Source of the DNA: Lachnospiraceae bacterium
Lineage (GTDB): Bacteria > Bacillota > Clostridia > Lachnospirales > Lachnospiraceae
Reading direction: 5' to 3'
Length of the DNA stretch: 54,578 nt
NCBI GenBank assembly: GCA_017484135.1
Contig: JAFUTQ010000013.1
Location: 1 to 54,578 of the forward strand
The position numbers were made by a program, and so were the translations under genes. A model generated the notes under the pieces. It was given only the letters and a program-made list of their open reading frames with translations, was not told the origin of the DNA and searched no databases. The number at the start of each line of letters is the position of its first letter. Positions within the stretch are counted from its first letter, which is position 1. Of the stretch, positions 48,205 through 54,578 are shown one piece after another.

Positions 48205-48705
48205 CTAATAATTTTTGTATCCTACTTCCTGCAGACGGGCATCCTTTGCCTGCACCTGCTCCTTCAGATCCTTTGAATACTTCTTCAGACGCTCCAGGAG
48301 TGCCGGATCTGATGTAGCTAAAATTTTGGCTGCAAGGATTCCTGCATTGGCACCGCCATTGATGGCTACCGTAGCGACCGGAATCCCCGTGGGCATCTGC
48401 ACGATCGAATACAGGGAATCCCGTCCGCCTAAGGAAGTGGTGTGCATCGGTATGCCAATTACCGGAAGGGGAAAGATTGCCGCGCACATTCCCGGAAGAT
48501 GTGCCGCCATTCCCGCTCCCGCAATAATCACCTGAAAGCCTTTTTCCTCTGCCCCCCGGGCATATTCAAAGAACACCTCCGGCTCCCGGTGTGCAGAGAT
48601 GATCGTCATCTCATAATCAATCCCTAATTCCTCTAAAATATCTGCCGCCTTTGCCATCACCGGCATATCCGAGTCGCTCCCCATCACAATTCCAACTTTT
48701 GCCAT
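48205..48705 (-). CDS. purE: N5-carboxyaminoimidazole ribonucleotide mutase PurE
   Basis: Purine-synthesis enzyme of the PurK/PurE pair. The 166-residue class I protein has VGIVMGSDSDMPVM, the ISAHREPE-type segment, IAGAGMAAHLPGM and PVIGIPMHT. No purK or other pur genes are near. It converges on the metallophosphoesterase with a 12-bp gap. Confidence 0.96.
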   Translation of the reverse strand: MAKVGIVMGSDSDMPVMAKAADILEELGIDYEMTIISAHREPEVFFEYARGAEEKGFQVIIAGAGMAAHLPGMCAAIFPLPVIGIPMHTTSLGGRDSLYSIVQMPTGIPVATVAINGGANAGILAAKILATSDPALLERLKKYSKDLKEQVQAKDARLQEVGYKNY

Positions 48706-48743
48706 TTCTTTTCTCTCCTTTTTCTGTTTTTGTTTGATCCTTC

Positions 48744-50804
48744 TTATTCCAGCGGACGGTTCAGCTCCTCTGTACCCGGAACAACGAATTTTCCGTCCCG
48801 GATAATATCAATCTGACTGCCGTCCGACCGCTCCACTGCAATATAATCCAACTCCTCAAAAGGGATCGTAATATCCGTGTGACAGTTAAAGTACGCCTTC
48901 GACACATCCTCTTTCCGCAAAACGGATATCTCATTATCCCGCGCTATGATTTCCTTTCCGTCTGCATTGTACACCGCGGTGTCCTCCGCGTGGGAATAAC
49001 AGGTGTCTCCCACCGCAAAATGAGGGCCGGTCTTCTCGGCAATCAGGATCGGAAGCTTGTCTGCAATCCCATAATCCCTTGCCATGCGGTATGCCGTCGT
49101 GTTGGTTCCGATGGCGAATTCTCCCATGGGGAGTGTATCATGGCGCATGAGCACATTTTCATAAAAGTACGCACGATTTTCTTCCTCTGTAGCGAAATTG
49201 CTGCAGCTGTAATCGGTCACCATGCCGTCCGAAAAACGCACCCGCAGATCCTCATAGCGCAGTCCGTTCAGATACACCGAGGACACATGCAAAAGACCGT
49301 TGGTTCCCTGCAGCACCGGAGAGGTAAACACCTCTCCCACCGGAATATTCACATCTGCCACACAGTTTTCAAAGACCGTCTGTTTCTCCGGATTCTCCAG
49401 ATGACAGAAGGTCACATACAGATCCGTCTCATTGGCACCTTTTCCTTTGATGTGCGCCCGCACACCCTGATCTAATACGTCAATGATTTTCTGCTGCATA
49501 TCCCGATACCGTGCATAGTCTAAGGTATTGATCTCCACCGTCTTATGAAAAATCTCTTCAAACTGTTCTCCGATCTCAGGAACCGGATAGGCAATGATCG
49601 TAAAGCTTCGCTCCTCCCCCTTGATATACCGGTTAGTGATCTGTCCAGCCTCCGAGGCGTGGTAGACATTGAGCCGGTTCTGTTTCTCTGTGTAATGCAG
49701 CGCCTCCGGCTTATTTACCGGTTCAAACGGCTTCTCGCCAAACACCTCAATCACAGCCGGTCCCGCATAATCAGAAGCAAGGGTACGGTTCGCCTCGTAG
49801 GTGGTGCGGATCGTCTCCAGCTTTCGCTCCACAAACGCCTTGTCAAAGTACAGGGCCCGGTCATCCTTGTGGTCATAGTCATATTGTTTATTCACGGAGG
49901 TGGAATAGCAGCCCTGCTGTCTGCCGCTCCGATTCTGAAAGGAAGAAACCGGGCTGCGGAAAACCGTAGCCGCAAGTCCCATTTTTGCAAAATTTTCAAT
50001 GGCTGCCCTTACCATGCGCTCCATTCCCACCGCATAATGCACATTGACCGTGGACTTGATGCCAAGATCCTTTCCGGTTACCGCAAAGCCGATGCGATAC
50101 CCCTCGGTAAAGGTATCTGCCATAGACCGGATGTCTTCCTGCGGCATCCGGTTAAAATAATCCGCCAGCTGCAGCTCATTCTCCCCGATCGGTTCTCCGT
50201 ACAAATACAGGTAACGCAGATCAGAAAGATCGGATTCCATAATGATCTTTGTAAAAAAATCCCGCCCGGGATCAATCATTCCGCAAATCCCATCCTCCGT
50301 GAAAATCTCACTGTAATCATGAAAGAACCAGTAAATGATCTGCCGGATTTCCGACTCACTCGTGCCGTCCGGATCCGCAAAACGGGCATACACCTGTACA
50401 AACAGCTCACACAAAATGGTGTAGTTTTCCAAATTCCCCTCATAGGCATAGGCAATCAATGCCCGCAGCTCCGCATAGAGCATCGACAGCATGCTCCCAT
50501 ACTCTTTTCCCAGCTGCTGCACGGCATAGACCGGATTGGCATAGGACTTTTCATAATTTTCCGGCAAAAGCTCTTCATACAGCATCCGGTTTCGCTGCCG
50601 GTGTTGTTCCAGACTCCAGCTGCCGATGGTGTGAGTCTGCACCGCCTCCTGTACCTGCATCGTGTTTTCAATGAATGCTGCCGTTTTCTGAAAATAATCG
50701 AAAAAACGCTCTGCCGCCGGTTTTTCCCGCGGAATTTCACGAATCCGCTCCTTGACCAGCTCCAGACGCTCCAAAATCTCCTGTATTTCTGTTTCCTTGT
50801 TCAT
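48744..50804 (-). CDS. M29-family metallo-aminopeptidase with long N-terminal extension
   Basis: 686 residues. The C-terminal about 380 match the M29 thermophilic aminopeptidases: NIPVGEVFTSPVLQGTNG and MGEFAIGTN with metal-binding Glu, then EKTGPHFAVGDTCYSHAED with His and Asp ligands. The first about 290 residues are a helical extension not found in the standard 410-residue enzyme. A cytosolic peptidase role is likely. The following small membrane gene is 21 bp upstream on the same strand. Confidence 0.88.
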   Translation of the reverse strand: MNKETEIQEILERLELVKERIREIPREKPAAERFFDYFQKTAAFIENTMQVQEAVQTHTIGSWSLEQHRQRNRMLYEELLPENYEKSYANPVYAVQQLGKEYGSMLSMLYAELRALIAYAYEGNLENYTILCELFVQVYARFADPDGTSESEIRQIIYWFFHDYSEIFTEDGICGMIDPGRDFFTKIIMESDLSDLRYLYLYGEPIGENELQLADYFNRMPQEDIRSMADTFTEGYRIGFAVTGKDLGIKSTVNVHYAVGMERMVRAAIENFAKMGLAATVFRSPVSSFQNRSGRQQGCYSTSVNKQYDYDHKDDRALYFDKAFVERKLETIRTTYEANRTLASDYAGPAVIEVFGEKPFEPVNKPEALHYTEKQNRLNVYHASEAGQITNRYIKGEERSFTIIAYPVPEIGEQFEEIFHKTVEINTLDYARYRDMQQKIIDVLDQGVRAHIKGKGANETDLYVTFCHLENPEKQTVFENCVADVNIPVGEVFTSPVLQGTNGLLHVSSVYLNGLRYEDLRVRFSDGMVTDYSCSNFATEEENRAYFYENVLMRHDTLPMGEFAIGTNTTAYRMARDYGIADKLPILIAEKTGPHFAVGDTCYSHAEDTAVYNADGKEIIARDNEISVLRKEDVSKAYFNCHTDITIPFEELDYIAVERSDGSQIDIIRDGKFVVPGTEELNRPLE

Positions 50805-50825
50805 GCTGCTACCTCTGTCTGTTTT

Positions 50826-51170
50826 TTAACCCATCCCCGTCAGGATACCTGCCAAATACAGCCCCGACCACATCAGAACCGCCAGCACAGAGCATACCAT
50901 CCCCAGATAGGGAAACGTCCGGAAGGTATTTTGCTCTCGCAGGCTCCTCCCTCCTATGATCAGGGCAAGGATCGCTCCGGCCCATGCCAGTATGCCAAAG
51001 CAGGCTATGTAAACACTGAGATTTCCCGCACTGTGAAAAGATTCTGCCAGCATAATCACACAGCTCGCAATCGAACCTAACGCAAGAACCAGCGATACAA
51101 TTCCCCGCTTTGAAAATGTTTTTTCCGTAAATTTGTATTTGCGAAATCCTCTTCTTTTTCTTCTTCTCAT
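50826..51170 (-). CDS. Small membrane protein (DUF6142-like)
   Basis: 114 residues with a very basic N-terminus (RRRKRRGFRKYK) and three hydrophobic helices (about 24-45, 52-73, 87-110). It overlaps the VanZ-family gene by 4 bp (ATGA), so the two are coupled. The layout resembles proteins labelled DUF6142. No function is known. Confidence 0.72.
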   Translation of the reverse strand: MRRRKRRGFRKYKFTEKTFSKRGIVSLVLALGSIASCVIMLAESFHSAGNLSVYIACFGILAWAGAILALIIGGRSLREQNTFRTFPYLGMVCSVLAVLMWSGLYLAGILTGMG

Positions 51171-51649
51171 GGTTTCTCCGTTCTCTTCTTCTTCAAAAAC
51201 ATCAGGAGCTTAAAGCAGCCATAACCGATCACGCCGCCTAATGTATTCAGAATCAGATCATCCACGTCAAAACAGCCGACCTTTGTAATCAACTGTGTCA
51301 CTTCTATGAACAGACTGAAATCAAAGCTCAGCAGAAGCACCCGGTAAAAATGACGCTGTCTGCGCCACAGCAAGGGCAACAGCATGCCATACGGGATAAA
51401 GGCCACCACATTTCCCAATAAATTCAACAGTACCGCTTTTGCCCCCAACTGTTCCCGATATTTCCAGAAACGGCTGATCTCCTTAAACGGTACCGGATTG
51501 ATATGATAGGATCTGGCAGCGTAATCCACTCCTGCCGGGCTTCTTCCCAGCATCTCAGCAAAAAATAAAAAATATGCCAGACACACCAAATACGCGAAAA
51601 AAGCAATCCACGCCAGAATGCGAAGAATTTTTCGTGTTCTCTGACTCAC
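51167..51649 (-). CDS. VanZ-family membrane protein
   Basis: 160 residues, about four transmembrane helices, with the VanZ-like core: NLLGNVVAFIPYGMLLPLL, then SLFIEVTQLI and DVDDLILNTLGGVIGY. VanZ confers low teicoplanin resistance in enterococci; most relatives are of unknown function. It starts at GTG after AGGATAGAC. It is upstream of and coupled to the 114-aa membrane gene. Confidence 0.88.
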   Translation of the reverse strand: MSQRTRKILRILAWIAFFAYLVCLAYFLFFAEMLGRSPAGVDYAARSYHINPVPFKEISRFWKYREQLGAKAVLLNLLGNVVAFIPYGMLLPLLWRRQRHFYRVLLLSFDFSLFIEVTQLITKVGCFDVDDLILNTLGGVIGYGCFKLLMFLKKKRTEKP

Positions 51650-51684
51650 CTTTGTCTATCCTCGATTCCTACATTTTGATATAC

Positions 51685-51737
51685 CAGGAGGGAGATTTAC
51701 CAGGGTAAAAGGGATACAAACCTTTTTCCCCTCCCTG
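51685..51737 (-). terminator. Terminator region after pyrE
   Basis: Outer CAGGAGGG/CCCTCCCTG with a bulge and inner AAAAGG/CCTTTT stems lie directly past the pyrE stop. Imperfect but positioned as an intrinsic terminator. Confidence 0.5.
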
Positions 51738-51738
51738 T

Positions 51739-52416
51739 TTATCTTGCCCCATATTTCTCGTAATAATGATCAATTTCTGATTTTATTTTGTCATCTATGA
51801 TGACTCTTCCGCCATACGGGCGACCGTACAAATGCTCGACTACCTCCGCCATACATACAATGGCATTTGCGGGGAATCCATATTTTTCCCGAATCTCCTC
51901 CAGTGCGCTCTTTTCCGTCTCAAGCCCGCGCTCCATGCGGTTCAAAGACACCATCAAGCCGATGATTTCCACATCTGCCTGCTCTTTCAGAATCGGAAAG
52001 GTCTCCTGAATGGATTTGCCGGAGGTGGTCACATCCTCGATGATCACAACCTTGTCTCCGTCCTTTAGCTTTGAGCCTAACAGAATCCCGGTATCCCCAT
52101 GATCCTTGATCTCCTTGCGATTGGAGCAATAACGAATCTCCCGTCCGTACAGCTTGCTGAAAGCAATGGTTGTCGCCACACTGAGCGGGATTCCTTTGTA
52201 GGCAGGACCAAACAGCACATCAAAGTCCGTGCCGTAGTGCTCGTGAATCGCTTTGGCATAATATTCCCCCAGCTTCTCCAGCTGTGCACCGGTCACATAT
52301 GCTCCCGCATTCATAAAAAAAGGAGATTTTCTACCACTTTTTAATGTAAAATCTCCAAACTTCAACACTTCACAATCTACCATAAATTCAATAAATTCCT
52401 GCTTGTACTGCTCCAT
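51739..52416 (-). CDS. pyrE: Orotate phosphoribosyltransferase
   Basis: Converts orotate and PRPP to OMP. The 225-residue protein has FGDFTLKSGRKSPFFMNAG, GPAYKGIPLS, and the PRPP loop VVIIEDVTTSGKS with the acidic pair intact. It stands apart from other pyr genes here. A second, more divergent phosphoribosyltransferase is at 12240. Confidence 0.96.
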   Translation of the reverse strand: MEQYKQEFIEFMVDCEVLKFGDFTLKSGRKSPFFMNAGAYVTGAQLEKLGEYYAKAIHEHYGTDFDVLFGPAYKGIPLSVATTIAFSKLYGREIRYCSNRKEIKDHGDTGILLGSKLKDGDKVVIIEDVTTSGKSIQETFPILKEQADVEIIGLMVSLNRMERGLETEKSALEEIREKYGFPANAIVCMAEVVEHLYGRPYGGRVIIDDKIKSEIDHYYEKYGAR

Positions 52417-52479
52417 TTTATGAAAATCCTCCTCACGCGCCGCAACAGCAAGTCTTTGCGACTTTTCTGAACAATTATC

Positions 52480-52508
52480 ATACTACCATATTTTTTTTGT
52501 TTGTTCAA
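52480..52508 (-). promoter_or_regulatory. pyrE promoter
   Basis: TTGAAC (52503-52508) and TAGTAT (52480-52485) on the minus strand, 17 bp apart. The leader holds a small AAGTC/GACTT hairpin and a GCGGCGCGTG stretch like the leader repeats at 30350 and 45089. Confidence 0.6.
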
Positions 52509-52672
52509 TCCGTTTGTAAAAATGGCGGTGTCGTTTTTGTTATTAAAAAATTAATTTTTTTCATTTTCCCTGTCACAAAATGTCAGTTTTGGTGTTGTAC
52601 TATATGGAGATACCCATAGAGCAAGTCAAAAAACATATATTTGAACAATTGAAAGGAAAGGTGGAGCCCAAC

Positions 52673-53440
52673 ATGTTGGACGAAAATATCATTGAGGATA
52701 TCGTTCTCCGGGAATATTCCCGAGACGAGGACAACCGGAAGAGCAAAAAAAAGCATTTCTTTTCCATCAGACACCGCAGGAGACACCGCCGCTATATGCG
52801 GGATCTGTACCGCCGTTACAAGGACGGTCAATCGACGGGCTCTTCGCGCAAAATCAAACGGTTTTGCCGGACAGGCAGCAAGTTTGCCAAGGCTGCTGTG
52901 GCTGCATGCATTGCAGTGTTCACGCTGGCAGCCGTGCATGTAACTGCGACAAATGTTCATCTGGGAAAGATCGGAAACAGTCTGCTGCAGGGCTTTGACG
53001 ATCACATCCAGTTTTCGGACAAGGGCGACCGCCCCAAGATTCTGAAATGGCTGAATGAGAAACTGGCTGCCGGAAAGGACAACACCGAAAAAGATGCTGT
53101 TGCGGAGACAGAATTTGAGAAAAAGGTGCCGCAGTATTTGCCGGAAGGGTATGAGTTGATAAGCGAGGACGATCATATCGATTACGGATATTTCACACAG
53201 GAATATGATGACAGCAAAGAGCACTATCTGTATTACCGACAATATACAACTATAAATGATGCTGATTTTTCTTCTGGCGAACAAATACCTCAAAGCGTGC
53301 AGATAAACGGGCTGGATGGTTTTCTTACCGCCGACAAGATTACCCGGACTCTGGTATGGACCGACGGTACATATTATTACTGTCTCAACGGAAATGTAGA
53401 CGATGAGACACTTTTGGAAATTGCAGTTAATGTCAATTAA
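52673..53440 (+). CDS. Membrane protein with DUF4367-type extracellular domain
   Basis: About 255 residues from MLDENIIED, the ATG that has AAGGTGGAG at good spacing. An in-frame extension back to 52580 has no ribosome binding site and overlaps promoter-like sequence. The N-terminal part is basic and cytoplasmic (about 1-75), one transmembrane helix follows (about 78-98), and the rest is extracellular, ending in a DUF4367 domain (VPQYLPEGYELISEDD onward). Such proteins often act beside an ECF sigma factor as anti-sigma-like sensors, but no sigma gene is adjacent. Confidence 0.75.
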   Translation: MLDENIIEDIVLREYSRDEDNRKSKKKHFFSIRHRRRHRRYMRDLYRRYKDGQSTGSSRKIKRFCRTGSKFAKAAVAACIAVFTLAAVHVTATNVHLGKIGNSLLQGFDDHIQFSDKGDRPKILKWLNEKLAAGKDNTEKDAVAETEFEKKVPQYLPEGYELISEDDHIDYGYFTQEYDDSKEHYLYYRQYTTINDADFSSGEQIPQSVQINGLDGFLTADKITRTLVWTDGTYYYCLNGNVDDETLLEIAVNVN

Positions 53441-53471
53441 CATAAAATCACACTACAAAGGAGGTGAACTC

Positions 53472-53888
53472 ATGCGAAAGAAATTTTTGTGTCTGCTCTG
53501 TCTAACTGCACTGTTGATTTCGTTCGGCTATCAGCCGATTCTTGCTGCGGATCTGGATACTCCCGTACAGGAAGAACTCCCCGAGGAATACCAGTATATC
53601 AGTGGTTCCTATACATCTGCAATTATCAGCGGCTCGTATGTAAAATGTTTTGCCACTGTACAAGCCAATTGTAAAGCTTCTATAAGTATTACCATGACTT
53701 TGCAGCGTAGACCCACCAGCGGTTCTTCTTGGAGCGATGTTCAAAGCTGGCATACCCAAGGTACCAGCAACAGCCTGTCTCTGGAAAAATCTTCTTCTGC
53801 CTCACACGGCTATACCTACCGCACCAAGGCGGTATACACGGTAAACGGAGAGACCATCACAAAATACAGCACCACGGTCAGCTATTAA
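53472..53888 (+). CDS. Small secreted protein
   Basis: 138 residues from MRKKFLCLLCL behind AAAGGAGG. Signal peptide (about 1-25, cleavage near LAAD). The mature protein is Ser/Thr-rich with regular beta strands (YTSAIISGSY, ISITMTLQRRP, YTYRTKAVYTV), resembling exported DUF6147-type proteins. It follows the DUF4367 gene by 31 bp on the same strand and is probably cotranscribed; they could form a surface pair. Confidence 0.8.
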   Translation: MRKKFLCLLCLTALLISFGYQPILAADLDTPVQEELPEEYQYISGSYTSAIISGSYVKCFATVQANCKASISITMTLQRRPTSGSSWSDVQSWHTQGTSNSLSLEKSSSASHGYTYRTKAVYTVNGETITKYSTTVSY

Positions 53889-53936
53889 CCGCTGACCAAA
53901 CCACCTACCCATCTATTATGCTGTAGCTTCTTTTGA

Positions 53937-53968
53937 ATGCCGCAGGCTCCGAGAGCTTTGCGGCATTT
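53937..53968 (+). terminator. Terminator after the secreted-protein gene
   Basis: AATGCCGCA/TGCGGCATT, a 9-bp stem with a 14-nt loop, followed by TCTTTCT, 48 bp past the stop codon. Confidence 0.8.
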
Positions 53969-53981
53969 CTTTCTATGGATA

Positions 53982-54013
53982 CGGCCGCAAACATCCAGTG
54001 TCTGCGGCCGTTT
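53982..54013 (-). terminator. Hairpin after the lipoprotein gene
   Basis: ACGGCCGCA/TGCGGCCGT, a 9-bp GC-rich stem with a 14-nt loop, 28 bp beyond the stop of the minus-strand lipoprotein gene. No good T-run on the minus strand. Confidence 0.5.
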
Positions 54014-54041
54014 CAAATCCTTCTCAATTGCTGCTGTCCGT

Positions 54042-54386
54042 CTATCTCTGTGTGGAAGAGGTTCCGCTGTTTGTATTGTTTGTCGTATCATCGACTGCGT
54101 TCTTTACGCCTTCGCCCACATCCTCTACCGCATTCGCGGCTCCGTTTACGGCATCCTGAGTACCGTTTACCACACCGTTTGTTACATCCTCCACCGGATT
54201 GTTGCTGTTCGTGGTTCCATTTGTGGTGGTTCCATTTGTAGTTGTTTTATTTGTCGTCTGACCGGTAGAATTGGTGGTATTGTTCTTATCGGTGGTAGTG
54301 TTTGTGCCTGTCATACTGCAGGCCGTCATTCCGGTTACCATACACACAAAAACAAATGCAAGTATCGATTTTCTCAGATGTTTCAT
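54042..54386 (-). CDS. Thr/Asn-rich lipoprotein
   Basis: 114 residues from MKHLRKSILAF, an ATG with AAGGAG in front; a GTG six codons earlier has no separate site. Signal peptide with a lipobox ending at a single Cys (VTGMTACS). The mature part is a low-complexity Thr/Asn/Gly stretch (NTTTDKNNTTNSTGQTT and repeats of TTNGTT), then a helical end with NGVVNGTQDAVNGAANAVED. Exported and lipid-anchored; no enzyme motif. A surface or spore-coat filler protein is a guess. Confidence 0.75.
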   Translation of the reverse strand: MKHLRKSILAFVFVCMVTGMTACSMTGTNTTTDKNNTTNSTGQTTNKTTTNGTTTNGTTNSNNPVEDVTNGVVNGTQDAVNGAANAVEDVGEGVKNAVDDTTNNTNSGTSSTQR

Positions 54387-54513
54387 GTTCCTTCTCCTTT
54401 TCACTTATTATTTGTACTTACGATACCTATTTTGTCCCATTCCGCTGTTTCTATTCATGTGCTTCGGAACTCTTTTCCGGGAATTGATTACCGGGTCAGG
54501 TTGGGGGTGCTTT

Positions 54514-54578
54514 GGTCATGCCGACGGAGCCGGCATTGACTCTTTGCACAAAAACCGCTTCGGAAAGCTAGCTTTTCG
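54514..54578. repeat. Partial second copy of the cloverleaf-like palindrome
   Basis: Bases 54514-54554 equal the reverse complement of 31411-31451 at 40 of 41 positions, including the CATGCCG hairpin and TTTGCACAAAAA. The following AAGCTAGCTT centre takes the place of GCTAGC in the first copy. The element is cut by the window end. Confidence 0.8.

Noticed and set aside
49545-51080. 511-aa plus-strand open frame
   Set aside because: It lies antisense to the M29 aminopeptidase and the small membrane protein; its His/Arg/Cys-rich composition is typical of an antisense shadow.
52583-53443. 286-aa minus-strand open frame opposite the DUF4367 gene
   Set aside because: Nearly the same extent as the real gene on the opposite strand. 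The plus frame has a ribosome binding site, a transmembrane helix and a recognisable domain; the minus one has none of these.
54042-54386. Tandem-repeat or CRISPR-like array in the Thr/Asn-rich gene
   Set aside because: The repetition is codon-level low complexity (TTNGTT-type) in an intact lipoprotein frame, not repeat-spacer structure.

Overview
The window reads as chromosomal DNA from an anaerobic low-to-mid GC Firmicute, most likely a member of the Lachnospiraceae (Clostridia). The reasons are the B. subtilis/Clostridia gene order rplS-rbgA-rnhB-ylqG-ylqH-yraN, the der-plsY-gpsA block, LL-diaminopimelate aminotransferase, a PPi-type phosphofructokinase, a perfect CIRCE operator on groESL and very strong AGGAGG-type ribosome binding sites. 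Species cannot be decided from the sequence. Nearly all genes lie on the minus strand, co-directional with a 16S rRNA gene whose 5' end is cut by the left edge (bases 1-14), so the minus strand is probably the leading strand here.

Layout: 1-434 is the rRNA operon leader with repeated TTGACA -35 boxes and nested hairpins. 435-6244 holds radA, a small conserved protein, clpC and a cadherin-like surface protein. 6444-12046 holds pfp (plus strand), a zinc-ribbon membrane protein overlapping a condensation/acyltransferase-like gene, a CdaR/PucR-type regulator and a sugar-ABC ATPase (msmK/ugpC). 12240-17668 holds a phosphoribosyltransferase, dut, gpsA, plsY, der and a DUF512 protein. 17738-22284 holds an ABC exporter pair, a miniature PocR-chemoreceptor fusion and pgeF. 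22312-28299 is the yraN-ylqH-ylqG-rnhB-lepB-rbgA-lepB-rplS block.

28411-37713 is sulfur and Fe-S metabolism: a Cys/Met PLP enzyme, a PdaA-like deacetylase, metY, cysK, a CymR-like regulator, nifU/nifS, an IscR-like regulator and ispF. cysK and cymR both have near-consensus promoters that share the octamer TTCCTAGT, which suggests one Rrf2-type regulon. 38038-40048 is groEL/groES under CIRCE control. 40321-45063 is a HAD phosphatase, dapL, an ANTAR protein, glnA and a eukaryote-type hisA. 45198-48192 is guaB (with a terminator-like hairpin in its leader) and a secreted metallophosphoesterase on the plus strand. 48205-54386 is purE, an M29 aminopeptidase, small membrane proteins, pyrE, two exported plus-strand proteins and a Thr/Asn-rich lipoprotein.

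The least ordinary content is between the genes. There are two paralogous mini-genes (54 and 62 aa) with matching promoters and near-identical terminators. A 59-nt element occurs twice with base changes that preserve pairing. A 213-nt cloverleaf-like palindrome at 31289-31501 has a partial second copy at the right edge. A 138-nt nested inverted repeat lies beside groES. Leader-located GC-rich repeats also occur. No CRISPR array, transposase, tRNA gene or prophage was seen.
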